Source: Nocardioides pini (GTDB lineage: Bacteria > Actinomycetota > Actinomycetes > Propionibacteriales > Nocardioidaceae). Taken from it: DNA of 64,000 nucleotides. Position 1 is the first letter of the stretch. Each line of letters begins with the position of its first letter. The position numbers and the translations under genes are program-made. The stretch spans positions 1 through 64,000 of the forward strand of contig NZ_JAPPUX010000002.1 in assembly GCF_026712185.1 (NCBI RefSeq). Reading direction: 5' to 3'. The notes under the pieces are model-generated. The model was given only the letters and a program-made list of their open reading frames with translations, searched no databases and had not been told where the DNA came from. Shown here piece after piece: positions 29,491 to 39,438 of this stretch.

Positions 29491-30568
29491 CGACGACCTG
29501 CCGGCCCTGACCGGGCCCGTGGAGGTCGTCGGCGCCGGTCTGATCGGCACGTCGATCGCCCTCGTGTGCAGCCGGCTCGGCATCGAGGTCGTGCTCCGCG
29601 ACACCTCCGAGGAGAACCTGCGCACCGCCCACGGGCTCGGCGCGGGGCGCGCCGCGACGCCGGACGACCGGCCGCAGCTGGTGGTGGTGGCCGTGCCGCC
29701 CGCCGCGGTCGGCGACGCCATCGTCGACGCCCTGGGGCGCACCGGTGCCGTCGTCACCGACGTCGGCAGCGTCAAGGCCGCGCCGTACGAGGAGGTGGCC
29801 GGCCGCGTGGCCGCGCACGACCTGGCCCGCTACGTCGGCTCGCACCCCATGGCCGGGAGCGAGCGCTCCGGTCCCCTCGCCGCCAGCGCCGCCCTCTTCG
29901 ACGGCCGCCCGTGGGCGGTCACGCCGCACCCGCACGCGAGCCCCGACGCCGTACGCCTCGTGGAGGCCCTGGTGTTGGAGTGCGGCGCCGCGCCGCTGGT
30001 GATGGAGCCGGGGGAGCACGACCGGGCGGTCGCCCGCATCTCCCACCTGCCCCACCTCGCGGCCGTGCTCGTCGCGGGACGACTGGCGGCGGCTCCCGCC
30101 GAGCACCTCGCCCTGTCGGGCCAGGGCGTCCGCGACGTCACGCGTGTCGCGGCCAGCGACCCGGCGCTGTGGCAGCAGATCCTCGAGGCCAACTCCGAGG
30201 CCGTGCTCGACCTCCTGGCCGAGGTCCGCGCCGACCTCGACGCCCTGATGACCGCGGTCGCCTCCGACGCCGGCCCCGACCTCGTCGAGATCCTCACCCG
30301 CGGCAACGCGGGCACGGCTGCGATCCCCGGCAAGCACGGTGGACCCGCGCGGCCGACACGCTCGGTCTTCGTCGCGGTGCCCGACCACCCGGGCGAGCTC
30401 GCCCGCCTGTTCGGCGACGCCGGCGAGATCGGCGTGAACATCGAGGACGTGCACATCGACCACGACCCCGGGCGCCCGGTCGGCCTCACCGAGCTCGTCG
30501 TCGAGCGGGGCAGCGCCGAGCGGCTGCTCGCCGCTCTCGAATCCCGCGGCTGGACGACCCACCGGTAA
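29483..30568 (+). CDS. tyrA: Prephenate dehydrogenase
   Basis: TyrA oxidatively decarboxylates prephenate to 4-hydroxyphenylpyruvate for tyrosine. The 361-aa protein has the NAD-binding VVGAGLIGTSIAL (15-27), the TDVGSVK and GSHPMAGSERSG active-site motifs, and a C-terminal ACT-like regulatory domain (from about 285, RSVFVAVPDHPGELARLF), which suggests tyrosine feedback. It overlaps aroH. Confidence 0.94.
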   Translation: MTDDDLPALTGPVEVVGAGLIGTSIALVCSRLGIEVVLRDTSEENLRTAHGLGAGRAATPDDRPQLVVVAVPPAAVGDAIVDALGRTGAVVTDVGSVKAAPYEEVAGRVAAHDLARYVGSHPMAGSERSGPLAASAALFDGRPWAVTPHPHASPDAVRLVEALVLECGAAPLVMEPGEHDRAVARISHLPHLAAVLVAGRLAAAPAEHLALSGQGVRDVTRVAASDPALWQQILEANSEAVLDLLAEVRADLDALMTAVASDAGPDLVEILTRGNAGTAAIPGKHGGPARPTRSVFVAVPDHPGELARLFGDAGEIGVNIEDVHIDHDPGRPVGLTELVVERGSAERLLAALESRGWTTHR

Positions 30569-30571
30569 CCT
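30566..30571 (+). promoter_or_regulatory. -10 box of cmk (leaderless)
   Basis: TAACCT includes the tyrA stop codon and ends eight bases before the cmk GTG. It gives the cmk-plsC-der group a promoter independent of aroH-tyrA. Confidence 0.5.
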
Positions 30572-30579
30572 TCTCGCCC

Positions 30580-31266
30580 GTGAGCACCGCCGACAGCACC
30601 GCGCAGACCGGGTCCCTCGTCATCGCCGTCGACGGCACGTCCGGGTCCGGGAAGTCGAGCACCTCACGCGGCGTGGCCGACCGGCTGGGCCTGCGCTACC
30701 TCGACACCGGGGCGATGTTCCGGGCCATGACCTGGTGGCTGCTGCGCGAGGGCATCGACGTCGGCGACACCGCGGCGGTGGCCGCGGCCGCCGGCCGGCC
30801 GGTCATCGAGTCCGGCACCGACCCGCTGGCGCCTACCATCACGGTCGACGGGATCGACGTCTCGGTCGAGATCCGTGGCGACGACGTCAACGCCGCCGTG
30901 AGCCCGGTCAGCGCCGTGCCGGAGGTGCGCGCGCGCCTGCTCGACCTCCAGCGCGAGGCCATCGGGAGCGGCGGGATCGTCGTCGAGGGCCGCGACATCG
31001 GGTCGGTCGTGTGGCCCCAGGCGGAGGTCAAGGTCTACCTCAGCGCCGACCCCGACGCCCGCGCGCAGCGTCGTACGGCCGAGCAGGGCGGCACCGACGT
31101 CGCCAGCACCCAGCAGTCCCTCCTCGAGCGGGACCGGATCGACTCCGGCCGGGCCACCGCGCCGCTGACGATGGCCGAGGGCGCGGTCCACGTCGACAGC
31201 ACGCACCTGAGCCTCGCCGAGGTCATCGACCGGATCGTCGAGCTGGCGCAGGAACGGCGAGCGTGA
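30580..31266 (+). CDS. cmk: Cytidylate kinase
   Basis: Cmk phosphorylates CMP and dCMP. The 228-aa protein has the P-loop DGTSGSGKSS (18-27), LRYLDTGAMFRAMTW, and the VVEGRDIGSVVWPQAEVKVYL motif. A GTG start after a -10 box suggests leaderless expression. Its stop overlaps the plsC start by four bases. The cmk-der neighbourhood is conserved in actinobacteria. Confidence 0.95.
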   Translation: MSTADSTAQTGSLVIAVDGTSGSGKSSTSRGVADRLGLRYLDTGAMFRAMTWWLLREGIDVGDTAAVAAAAGRPVIESGTDPLAPTITVDGIDVSVEIRGDDVNAAVSPVSAVPEVRARLLDLQREAIGSGGIVVEGRDIGSVVWPQAEVKVYLSADPDARAQRRTAEQGGTDVASTQQSLLERDRIDSGRATAPLTMAEGAVHVDSTHLSLAEVIDRIVELAQERRA

Positions 31267-32012
31267 CCCGGGCGGACCTGCCTGCCAGCGCCGACGAGCA
31301 CCCCCCGACCCGGCTGCTGCACCTCTTGCGGCCCGCCGCCGCACGGCTGGTCCGCACCCGGTGGCCCGTGGGCGTGCACCACGGCGAGCGCGTGCCCGCG
31401 TCCGGCGGGGTGATCCTGGCGAGCAACCACATCGGGATCGTCGACGGGCCGTTCCTCGCGATCTTCTCGCCCCGGCCCGTCCACGCGCTGACCAAGCAGG
31501 AGATGTTCGAGGGCCGGCTCGGGCGGTTCCTGCGCGCGTCCGGGCAGATCCCGCTCGACCGGTTCCACGCCGACCCGGGGGCGATCCGGTCGTGCCTGCG
31601 CGTGCTGCGGGACGGGGGAGTGGCCGGCATCTTCCCCGAGGGCACCCGCGGTGACGGCGAGCTGCACCGCTTCCACCACGGCGCCGCCTACCTCGCCCTC
31701 GTCACCGGCGCCCCGGTCGTGCCCGTCACGATGATCGGCACCCGGCAGCGCGGGGGCGGGCGCAACGCGGTCCCGGCGCGCGGTGATGCCGTCGACCTGG
31801 TCTTCGGGCGGCCGTGGCGGACGACACAGCAGCCCTGGCCCCGCACCCGGGAACACGTGGCCGCCACGTCGGTGTTGCTCCGGGGGCACCTGCTGTCCGA
31901 GCTGGCCTCCGCGCTCGCCGAGACGCGCCGATCCTTGCCCGGGCCGCTTCCTGCGGGACAATCCGAGGACGACCCCGACACCGGGCTCGTCGAGCCATCC
32001 AGAGAGCTGTGA
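31263..32012 (+). CDS. plsC: 1-acylglycerol-3-phosphate acyltransferase family
   Basis: The 249-aa protein is a PlsC-type acyltransferase that would acylate lysophosphatidate or a related lipid at the membrane. It carries the HX4D motif as NHIGIVDG (His56, Asp61), the LDRF block and the FPEGTR motif (124-129). The cmk-plsC-der order is common. The GTG start overlaps cmk. Confidence 0.88.
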   Translation: MTRADLPASADEHPPTRLLHLLRPAAARLVRTRWPVGVHHGERVPASGGVILASNHIGIVDGPFLAIFSPRPVHALTKQEMFEGRLGRFLRASGQIPLDRFHADPGAIRSCLRVLRDGGVAGIFPEGTRGDGELHRFHHGAAYLALVTGAPVVPVTMIGTRQRGGGRNAVPARGDAVDLVFGRPWRTTQQPWPRTREHVAATSVLLRGHLLSELASALAETRRSLPGPLPAGQSEDDPDTGLVEPSREL

Positions 32013-32018
32013 TCACCC

Positions 32019-33386
32019 ATGACTGAGCACGACGCCGGCGTCCAGGCCGCGTCCACCGACGAGCCGACCGGCCCCACCCCGGTCCTGGCGGTCGTCGGTC
32101 GACCCAACGTGGGCAAGTCCACCCTCGTCAACCGCATCATCGGCCGCCGCGAGGCCGTCGTCGAGGACCGCCCGGGCGTGACCCGTGACCGCGTCTCCTA
32201 CGACGCCAACTGGAACGGCCGCGCCTTCACCGTCGTCGACACCGGCGGCTGGGACCCCGACGCCCGCGGTCTGGCCGAGCGGATCGCCGGCCAGGCCGAG
32301 GTGGCCGTCTCGCTGGCCGACGCGGTGCTGTTCGTCGTCGACGCGACCGTCGGGATCACCGACGCCGACGAGGCCGTCGTACGCATCCTTCGCAGGTCGG
32401 GCAAGCCGGTCGTGCTCGCCGCCAACAAGGTCGACGACCAGCGCACCGAGGCCGAGGCCTACGGCCTGTGGAACCTCGGCCTCGGCGAGCCGTTCGCGGT
32501 CTCCGCCCTGCACGGACGCGGGTCCGGCGACATGCTCGACGCGATCCTCGCGGCGCTGCCGGAGACGCCGGAGGAGTCCTTCGAGGAGGTCGGCGGCCCG
32601 CGCCGCATCGCGATCGTCGGCAAGCCCAACGTCGGCAAGTCGTCGCTGCTCAACATGCTGGCCAAGGAGGACCGGGTCGTCGTCGACAACGCCGCCGGCA
32701 CCACGGTCGACCCCGTCGACGAGCTGATCCAGCTCGGTGACCGCACCTGGCGCTTCATCGACACCGCGGGCATCCGCAAGCGCGTCAACCAGGCGTCGGG
32801 CCACGAGTACTACGCCTCGCTGCGCACCACCACGGCGATCGACCGCGCCGAGGTGGCGGTGCTGGTGCTCGACGCCAGCGAGACGGTCTCCGAGCAGGAC
32901 ATGCGGATCATCCAGACGATCCGCGACGCCGGCCGTGCCATGGTCATCGCCTTCAACAAGTGGGACCTCGTCGACGAGGAGCGCCGCTACTACCTCGAGC
33001 GGGAGATCGAGCGCGACCTCGTCCAGCTGAAGTGGGCGCCGCGCATCAACTTCACCGCCCGCACCGGCTGGCACGTCGACCGCCTCGTCCCGGCGATCGA
33101 CAAGGCGCTCGAGGGCTGGGAGACCCGCATCGGCACCGGCGCGCTCAACACCTTCCTCGGTCGCCTGGTCGCCGAGCACCCGCACCCGGTGCGCAGCGGC
33201 AAGCAGCCGAGGATCCTGTTCGCCACCCAGCCGTCGACGGCCCCGCCGACCTTCGTGCTCTTCACCAGCGGCAAGCTCGACGCGGCCTACGAGCGGTTCA
33301 TCGAGCGGCGCCTGCGCGAGGAGTTCGGCTTCGTCGGCACGCCCATCGTGATCCAGCAGAAGCCGCGGGAGAAGCGCAAGCGCTGA
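32019..33386 (+). CDS. der: Ribosome biogenesis GTPase Der (EngA)
   Basis: Der has two GTPase domains in tandem and assists 50S subunit assembly. The 455-aa protein has G1 motifs GRPNVGKST (27-35) and [10 protein letters not shown]3 DTGGW and DTAGI, G4 NKVD and NKWD, and the C-terminal KH-like domain ending in a basic tail (REKRKR). It starts six bases after plsC. Confidence 0.96.
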   Translation: MTEHDAGVQAASTDEPTGPTPVLAVVGRPNVGKSTLVNRIIGRREAVVEDRPGVTRDRVSYDANWNGRAFTVVDTGGWDPDARGLAERIAGQAEVAVSLADAVLFVVDATVGITDADEAVVRILRRSGKPVVLAANKVDDQRTEAEAYGLWNLGLGEPFAVSALHGRGSGDMLDAILAALPETPEESFEEVGGPRRIAIVGKPNVGKSSLLNMLAKEDRVVVDNAAGTTVDPVDELIQLGDRTWRFIDTAGIRKRVNQASGHEYYASLRTTTAIDRAEVAVLVLDASETVSEQDMRIIQTIRDAGRAMVIAFNKWDLVDEERRYYLEREIERDLVQLKWAPRINFTARTGWHVDRLVPAIDKALEGWETRIGTGALNTFLGRLVAEHPHPVRSGKQPRILFATQPSTAPPTFVLFTSGKLDAAYERFIERRLREEFGFVGTPIVIQQKPREKRKR

Positions 33387-33398
33387 CCCACGCGCGCG

Positions 33399-34079
33399 TC
33401 AGGGGTCGAGCCCCTGGTCGCGCAGCCAGTCCATCGGGTCGACCGGGCTGCCACCCGCCGGACGGACCTCGAGGTGGAGGTGCGGGCCGGTGGAGTTGCC
33501 GGTGGTGCCCACGCTGCCGATCACGTCCGTGATGCCGACCTGCTGCCCGGCGACGACGGACGTGTCGGTCTGGTGGCAGTACCAGACCTCCGTGCCGTCG
33601 GGGAGCGTGAGGATCGTGCGCATGCCGTACGGACCGGCGTACGCCACCTCGGTGACGACGGCGTCGGCGAGCGCGACCAGAGGCTCCCCGGCGTACGCGC
33701 TGAAGTCCTGGCCGCCGTGCTCGGCCTCCCACAGCGGGCCGGTCAGCCCGAAGCCGGCCGAGAGGTCGTACGACGCCAGCGGCAGGACGGCGCTCACCGC
33801 CTCCGGGTCGCCGTGGTAGCCGTAGCGCGCCAGGACGGCGCGGTAGCCGATCAGCGCCCGGTCACGGGCGTCGGCGGCCCGGTTGAGGCTCATCAGCGAC
33901 TGCTGACGCTCGGCGAGCTGCTCGGCCAGGGCAGCGGCCTCGGCGGCGGCCTCCGCCTCCCCGACGTCCTCGCGCACGACCGCCTCGGGCGCGGCATGGG
34001 CGGCGGGCGCGACGAGACCGAGCCCGACGATCGCCGCGATCGCGGCGACCACCGGGCCGAGGCGCGGCACAGCTCGCAT
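33399..34079 (-). CDS. Secreted M23 family metallopeptidase
   Basis: The 226-aa protein has a signal peptide (MRAVPRLGPVVAAIAAIVG to AHA, about 1-33), a short helical stalk, and a lysostaphin-type M23 domain with HGGQDFSA and HLHLEV zinc motifs. It should cleave peptidoglycan peptides or act as an amidase activator outside the cell. The ATG at 34079 is chosen because the signal peptide begins there, with GGGGG upstream. It is convergent with der and divergent from tRNA-Pro. Confidence 0.9.
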   Translation of the reverse strand: MRAVPRLGPVVAAIAAIVGLGLVAPAAHAAPEAVVREDVGEAEAAAEAAALAEQLAERQQSLMSLNRAADARDRALIGYRAVLARYGYHGDPEAVSAVLPLASYDLSAGFGLTGPLWEAEHGGQDFSAYAGEPLVALADAVVTEVAYAGPYGMRTILTLPDGTEVWYCHQTDTSVVAGQQVGITDVIGSVGTTGNSTGPHLHLEVRPAGGSPVDPMDWLRDQGLDP

Positions 34080-34217
34080 CAGGAAACCCCCAGAGGTAGA
34101 CGACCCATGGTCGGACCGCGGTGGCTCGCGCTTGTCGGGTTCGGCGACAAATGGCTCACTCGGACTAGGGCCGCGCCCCTCAGGTGGGTCGATTCCATGA
34201 CCACGGAGACCCTGCGG

Positions 34218-34223
34218 TAGTGT
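34218..34223 (+). promoter_or_regulatory. Possible -10 box of tRNA-Pro
   Basis: TAGTGT fits TANNNT and lies 36 bases before the tRNA gene. No clear -35 box is seen at the usual distance. Confidence 0.4.
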
Positions 34224-34258
34224 TCCCCTCGCTCCGAAGGCCTCGCGCCGGGAGCACT

Positions 34259-34335
<77 letters not shown>

Positions 34336-34339
34336 AGAG

Positions 34340-34380
34340 AACCGGCTCTGACCAGCGGAAACGCTGAGTCAGAGCCGGTT
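34340..34380. terminator. Hairpin after tRNA-Pro
   Basis: AACCGGCTCTGAC (34340-34352) pairs with GTCAGAGCCGGTT (34368-34380), with a CAGCGGAAACGCTGA inner part that forms its own small stem. It lies between the tRNA and the convergent integrase gene and can terminate either. There is no T run. Confidence 0.6.
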
Positions 34381-34412
34381 CGTCATTTGAACCAAAACGG
34401 CCTATTCACCAC

Positions 34413-35612
34413 TTATTCGCCAAGTATCCGGCCGGTGCCGGGATCAGGTGAGGCGGCCAACTCGTCGAGGACATGTGCGACATCGGCAGCGATCGCTGGC
34501 TTGGAGATGTAGAACTCGCGTGTGATGGCGGGGGAGGAGTGGCCGAGTTGCTGCGAGGCGGTCTCGGCATCGACCCGCTCGGCGATGAGGGTCGCCACCG
34601 TCTTGCGGAACGTATGAGGCGTGACCCATTCGAGGCCGGTGTCCTTGCGCACCTGTCGCCAGCGGCGCTCGACGTTGTTGACCTGTTGCCAGGTGCCATT
34701 GCGTGTTGGGAACACTGGGGCGTTCGGGTCCCCGGGCGCTGAAGCACGACGGCGCTCGAGGACTGCGATGGCGAAACCCGGTAGGACGACTGTCCGCACG
34801 CTGGCGTCCGACTTCGGGCTGGCCTTTCGGTAGGTGCCCTTGCCGGCCTCGGTCTTGATCGTGCCCTTGATGGTGAGACTCGGGCGCGTGGCGTTGAGTT
34901 CGACGTCGGCCCAGCGCACGGCAAGGACCTCACCGATCCGAGCGCCGGTGGCCAGCATCAGGTCGATGATGTCGGCCAAGTCGCTTGATGCCTTCGGCCC
35001 GGGCCGTTCTTTGGCCGCCCACGCCCGGAGGGCTTCGCGGACACCGACGAGGTCGGCGAGCGTCAACGATCGAGGTTCCGACCTCTGGCGGTGGACACGT
35101 GATGTCTGCTGAACGAGGTTCACGGTCAAGGCGTCGTGGCGGACAGCTAGGCCCAGCATCGCGCTCAGCACCACCTTCGCCTTGCGCTGACGGCTGGTAC
35201 TGATCGACCGGAGCCGGACGAGGAAGACGTCGAGGCGGCTCGTGGTCAGCTCACGAAGGCGCAAGCCGCCCAGCTCGGGGAGCACCACGTTGGCGAGGAC
35301 GCGCTCGTACTCGTTGACCGTCGTGGCCTCGATGCGACCTTCTTCGCGCAGGAAGGCGAGCCAGTGGGCAGCCAGCTTCGTCATCGTGGTGTCGGCGGTG
35401 ATGCCTTGTTGCGTCGGTGCGCGGCGATCCACGAGCTTCTGCCGCAGAGCACGCTCCGCCGCGGCGCCGGTCGTCCCAGTGGCGGTCACCTGACGCGTCA
35501 CGCCGTCCGTGTCCCTGACCCGGGTCCGCGAGCGATAGGCCCCCTCACGGACGCGGGAGGTGCGGATCGCGCCCCACGTCCCGACTGCGGTCGGCGGTCG
35601 TCCCCGTCCCAT
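34413..35612 (-). CDS. int: Tyrosine integrase of the island
   Basis: The 399-aa phage/ICE-type integrase has an N-terminal Arm-binding region, a core-binding SAM-like domain (TKLAAHWLAFLREEGRIEAT) and a catalytic domain with Arg in LATGARIGEVLAVRW, HTFRKTVATLI, and LGHSSPAITREFYI with the nucleophile Tyr. It would insert and excise the element at tRNA-Pro. The ATG at 35612 (MGRGRPPTAVG) is preferred over one at 35666, which would overlap the excisionase gene. It lies downstream of the xis-like gene in the same direction. Confidence 0.93.
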   Translation of the reverse strand: MGRGRPPTAVGTWGAIRTSRVREGAYRSRTRVRDTDGVTRQVTATGTTGAAAERALRQKLVDRRAPTQQGITADTTMTKLAAHWLAFLREEGRIEATTVNEYERVLANVVLPELGGLRLRELTTSRLDVFLVRLRSISTSRQRKAKVVLSAMLGLAVRHDALTVNLVQQTSRVHRQRSEPRSLTLADLVGVREALRAWAAKERPGPKASSDLADIIDLMLATGARIGEVLAVRWADVELNATRPSLTIKGTIKTEAGKGTYRKASPKSDASVRTVVLPGFAIAVLERRRASAPGDPNAPVFPTRNGTWQQVNNVERRWRQVRKDTGLEWVTPHTFRKTVATLIAERVDAETASQQLGHSSPAITREFYISKPAIAADVAHVLDELAASPDPGTGRILGE

Positions 35613-35616
35613 GCCG

Positions 35617-35907
35617 TCAGCCCGCGCGACGCGGCCCGCTGGCTCGGGACAGCGATACCCCGTCACCTGCCCGCTGCTGGGCCATCGCTGCCACGTCGTC
35701 GATCGTCTCGAGGTGCTCGGCCACCCAGGCGTCCAGGTCGGACCGGCGGTAGCGAAGGCACCCGCCGACTTTCACCGCCCGCGGGCCGAAACCGACGCGC
35801 CGGGTCCGCCAGGTGTAGAGCGTTGCCTTCGAAATCGTGAGGTAGGCGGCCGCCTGGTCGATGGTGAGGATGTCGCCTTCCATGCTGGTCTCGGACGTGC
35901 TGCTCAT
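35617..35907 (-). CDS. Excisionase-like helix-turn-helix protein
   Basis: The 96-aa protein contains a MerR/excisionase-type winged helix (LTIDQAAAYLTISKATLYTW, with VKVGGCLRYRRSDLDAWVAEH). Such proteins direct the integrase towards excision. AAGGAG lies six bases before the ATG at 35907; another ATG at 35910 is adjacent but too close to it. The stop is four bases before the integrase ATG, forming a two-gene xis-int unit. Confidence 0.85.
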   Translation of the reverse strand: MSSTSETSMEGDILTIDQAAAYLTISKATLYTWRTRRVGFGPRAVKVGGCLRYRRSDLDAWVAEHLETIDDVAAMAQQRAGDGVSLSRASGPRRAG

Positions 35908-36378
35908 CATGTGCTCCTTCGTCGTGACAAGGACAGGATTGCCCTCTTCACAGAAGGTGTGCGCCAGCAACCACTGCGCCTGTGGAGAAGGCGGACCACA
36001 GAGGAGTTATGGAATGGGTCGGCGAGGGCCTTGCATCTGCGCGTCGATGGGATCGCCGGCACCTCTAGTCGAATCGGCGGGTACTGGCCATCCGGAGGTG
36101 CGACGTGGCTGCGACACCACAGCACGCGCCACAGCCCGGCTGTGCGGAACGATCGTCTTCCAGCCCAGTCGGGTGGCCGATTAGCGGCGGAATGGGTCAC
36201 CTCAACGCCTGAGCGGATAGCGACAGACGCGGGCGGCGGCCTGGCTAGACCGCGCTCCCGATTCCGCCGTTCGTGTTCGATCGCAAGAAAGAGGACGCGG
36301 CTGCTTCGGACGACTCTGTAGCCGCGGCGGCGCGAGGTCTGTCCCCCCGGCTAGGGACAATGAATGCATACACCTGGC
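35908..36378. other. Non-coding stretch upstream of xis
   Basis: No convincing gene is seen in these 471 bases on either strand. Apart from the xis ribosome site at its left end, no clear repeat or RNA structure was recognised. Confidence 0.5.
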
Positions 36379-37158
36379 TCAGGCACGCGGGCTCCAGCCC
36401 GACGTGGCGATACGCCACTCGCCGTCGACCTTCTTCCAGGCCTGCCACACGGCGAACTCGCGACCGGTGCCGGTGTAGTTCTCCTTGCGCGTCTTCACAT
36501 AGACCCACGTGTTGGGCAAACCCTTGGCGACGCCGTCGGAGGGGACCCAGGCGACCTTGCGGGTGATTTCGTAGCGAGCACGGCCGGTGCCGCCCTCGAC
36601 GATGTCGGTGGCGAGCATGAAGTGACCGCCGATGCGTCCGGCCTCTTCGACGCGCTTGTTCAGCTTGCCCGGGACCTTGCTGAGGTCGTGGTCGTACTTG
36701 GAGTTGATGCCGTCGACCCAGAGCATCGCCTTCTCGATTTTGGCGTACAGCTGCGGCGTGACCTTCCGCCTCAGGGCGTCGAGCTCGCCGGCCTTGATCT
36801 GGTGGCTGCCGACCCAGCGGTCCTCGCGCATCACGTGCTCAGTGAGGAACGCGTCGGCCTTCGTGCCCAGCTTCTTGGCCAGGGCCTTGTTGAGTCCCGG
36901 TCCGGGCTGGACGTCCCAGGAGACGATCCCGCCGAGGGAGTCGCGGGTGCCGACCTTGTACTTGCCCCTCTTGTCCTTGGCCCCCTCTATCAGCGCCGGG
37001 GACTCGACCGGGGTCTCGATGGCCTGCGACGGGCTGCCCTCGGCGCTGGCCTCCGCGGTAGGGCTGGCCTTGGTGTCGGACTCGGAGGTACCCGAGGCGC
37101 AGCTGGTCAAGGTGAGGGTGGCGGCAGCGAGCATCGCTGCGACGGTGCGGGAAGTCAT
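36379..37158 (-). CDS. Putative lipoprotein of unknown function
   Basis: The 259-aa protein starts with a lipoprotein signal (MTSRTVAAMLAAATLTLTSC, lipobox LTSC, Cys20), then a Ser/Thr/Glu-rich linker of about 45 residues and a soluble domain. It should be tethered to the outer face of the membrane. No family is recognised. The C-terminal WKKVDGEWRIATSGWSPRA resembles the closing strands of cone-shaped NTF2-like domains. It is a single gene, convergent with nothing close by. Confidence 0.75.
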   Translation of the reverse strand: MTSRTVAAMLAAATLTLTSCASGTSESDTKASPTAEASAEGSPSQAIETPVESPALIEGAKDKRGKYKVGTRDSLGGIVSWDVQPGPGLNKALAKKLGTKADAFLTEHVMREDRWVGSHQIKAGELDALRRKVTPQLYAKIEKAMLWVDGINSKYDHDLSKVPGKLNKRVEEAGRIGGHFMLATDIVEGGTGRARYEITRKVAWVPSDGVAKGLPNTWVYVKTRKENYTGTGREFAVWQAWKKVDGEWRIATSGWSPRA

Positions 37159-37572
37159 CGAGATCCTTGTGTCAGGAAGGTGGCGGGCGACATGGCGCCG
37201 CTGGGGCCGAAATCGGTCAGCATTCGAATCCTTCCCCGTCCCGGACTCGCACCGCAGCAAAATCGGGACTTCGCTTGCGAGCCGTCCTAACCTTCAGTCC
37301 CCTGCGGCCGCGGGGTCGATCGTGCCGTCCTCGCCGGAGAGCACGATGCAGGGAACGGTCACGCCGGTGACCGCTCGCGCAAATGGGGTGAATCATGGGG
37401 CGCCATCAAGCGGCGCAGTGACGCTGAGGAGGGGTGGTCAGCTGACACCAGCCCCAAGCTGGCCGAGTGGCGAACCGTGTCATGCAGCCGAAGGCTGCAG
37501 CTTCGCATGGCGCCACAGCTCAGATGTCACCTAGCTCAGTCTCAGGCGGGCCACCAATTGGCACACTTTGGG
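37159..37572. other. Non-coding stretch
   Basis: These 414 bases separate two minus-strand genes of exported proteins. No gene, tRNA or clear inverted repeat is supported. Confidence 0.5.
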
Positions 37573-38232
37573 TCAGGACTTGGAGATCAGCGCCTTGGCG
37601 ATCATGGCAGATCGGTATGTATGGCGATACATGACCAGGACCCTTTTTGACGTGTCACAAGCCTTGTAGGAGAGCGTGAAGGTGTGAGTTGTAGAGCGCC
37701 AGGACCGTGATCTGGAGACACCGAACGTGCGCTCGACCTTCGATCGGGGCATGCCGACAGACGCGCTCCGATATTCGCCCCTTGTTACACAGTCGTCCGC
37801 AATCGGGGCAGGGGGAGGCGCAGTCACCGGCGCCTCGTTCACCGTGAACGTGATCGTGACCTTTAGGTCAGGCTGCTTGAGACCCAAAGCTTCCCAGCGC
37901 AGCGTGACGGTGTAAGCGCCCTCCAACGATGAGGATGCACACAGCGGCATCCGGAAGCTTTCTGCGTATGCGTCACTGATGATCCCCCCGAAAACGGACA
38001 CATTCTGTGGATCACGGACATCCACGACCCCCCAAAATCTCCCTGCATACGCTGGATCCGGCTCTACGGTGATCAGGGAATACCCGCACTCGCCAGGATC
38101 GACTGTCACGGGCGTCGCGGACAGGCGTGTAGGCGCCGCTGCGTAGGGCGCCGCAACTCGGGCTTGAGCCGTGCTGCCCGCCGACAGAACTAGGGCTAGC
38201 GAAAACGCTAACAGCAGTTGGATTAGGCGCAT
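37573..38232 (-). CDS. Secreted protein with BamE/SmpA-like segment
   Basis: The 219-aa product has an N-terminal signal peptide (MRLIQLLLAFSLALVLSAGS, cleavage likely after AQA at about 23). The middle part looks like an Ig-like beta domain (GAYTVTLRWEALGLKQPDLK). The C-terminus has RGEYRSASVGMPRSKVERTFG, reminiscent of the helix-loop in SmpA/BamE-fold proteins, though the match is short. The ATG at 38232 is chosen for the signal peptide; in-frame starts up to 38274 exist. Function unknown. Confidence 0.65.
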   Translation of the reverse strand: MRLIQLLLAFSLALVLSAGSTAQARVAAPYAAAPTRLSATPVTVDPGECGYSLITVEPDPAYAGRFWGVVDVRDPQNVSVFGGIISDAYAESFRMPLCASSSLEGAYTVTLRWEALGLKQPDLKVTITFTVNEAPVTAPPPAPIADDCVTRGEYRSASVGMPRSKVERTFGVSRSRSWRSTTHTFTLSYKACDTSKRVLVMYRHTYRSAMIAKALISKS

Positions 38233-38727
38233 GTCGGAAGGTAATGCTGTACACATCACCTCGCGCATCATCAATGTAGATGGTTACAGGGAGTCCGGCC
38301 GGTGTCGGCCAGCAGCGCCACCGACCCGCCACCAGGACCAGTTGGCCCTGGGCGAGGGCGGTGACGCCGATCACGACGAGGCTGACCTTGACGGCGCGAA
38401 TGCCTTGCGTGGACGACTCCAGAGCCGAGTCGACGGAGTCTGCCTAGGCGTGGCTGTTCGTGGGGCGCACGAACTCGCCCAGCCGCCCACTACGGTCGCG
38501 GCGCAATGGGGCAGGTTCGGCCTGACCACCTCCGACACCGCGCAGGGCGCCGAGCCTAGGAAAAGCCGACCCTTGGGAAACGTGAATCGCTCGAAGGCGT
38601 ATCCGCATCAGAGGGGACGGGCCCGGCCGCCACAAGGGACCAGGTCGAGCCGCTCGAGCAGACCCTGCCGCTGGCGAGTTGGACACAATGAACTGGGTCA
38701 GGTGCCCATCTCGTTGAGCCGCTGAAC
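38233..38727. other. Non-coding stretch
   Basis: No gene with supporting codon pattern, start signal or homology was found in these 495 bases. The sequence is less GC-rich than the core chromosome. Confidence 0.45.
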
Positions 38728-39438
38728 TCAGCAATGGGCAACAGGTACGAGCTGGCGAACCCCTTCAACGACCCTTCCCCCGATTGTCGTACGACCCGTC
38801 TCGGACATCCCGATAGCGCCACAGCTCACCTTGCCGTCATGGACGACTACGACGTATGTCCTGGCCACGGTTTGGTCAGCGAAGGCACCAATCGCTAGCA
38901 CGACTAGGGCAAGCAGCCCTGCAAGCAGAATGGCTAGGACACCGAGAGCCCGCGATCGATGTAAATGGGTTCGGAGTTGGTCCGCGCGAGCCGTCTGGTG
39001 GTCACGGAACTCCCGCCATCCAAAATCGTTCGGATCGTCCATCGAGTCTGGGCTCCACTTGCTCGCCACCCACCGGAGCGGCGTTCGGGTCGCCTGCTCA
39101 GATCCGTGCGTGAGAGTCAGACCTCCGAAGGTGGCTCGGGCACCGAGCACTACGGCGCCGAAGGCGCAGCAGTAAATCGTTACCGTCGCCAGGTACAACA
39201 CGATCCGGACTGGCGTGCCGACAGGAAGCTCGGCGAGCGACTGTCCGCCATTGAAGACGATCAGCGCGCTGAAAACGCCCAGCAGGGTCGTCATGGTGCC
39301 CAACCAGAACTGAGCCGCCGTCTGAACTCGATTTACTCTGCCGCGTACGAAATTCTCAAGGTCCTCCGCCCACCCGTCACCTGGGGAGTCGGCACGCGGG
39401 CTGGACCCGTTGTCACCGTGCTGACCGCCACCGACCAT
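38728..39438 (-). CDS. Three-helix membrane protein of unknown function
   Basis: The 236-aa protein has three hydrophobic segments: FWLGTMTTLLGVFSALIVF, VLYLATVTIYCCAFGAVVLG, and ALGVLAILLAGLLALVVLAI, and a C-terminal soluble tail with two cysteines. The N-terminal 40 residues are cytoplasmic-like (EDLENFVRGRVNRVQTAAQ). The ATG at 39438 follows AAGGACG at good spacing. It resembles the membrane proteins often found beside conflict genes, but no family is recognised. Confidence 0.65.
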   Translation of the reverse strand: MVGGGQHGDNGSSPRADSPGDGWAEDLENFVRGRVNRVQTAAQFWLGTMTTLLGVFSALIVFNGGQSLAELPVGTPVRIVLYLATVTIYCCAFGAVVLGARATFGGLTLTHGSEQATRTPLRWVASKWSPDSMDDPNDFGWREFRDHQTARADQLRTHLHRSRALGVLAILLAGLLALVVLAIGAFADQTVARTYVVVVHDGKVSCGAIGMSETGRTTIGGRVVEGVRQLVPVAHC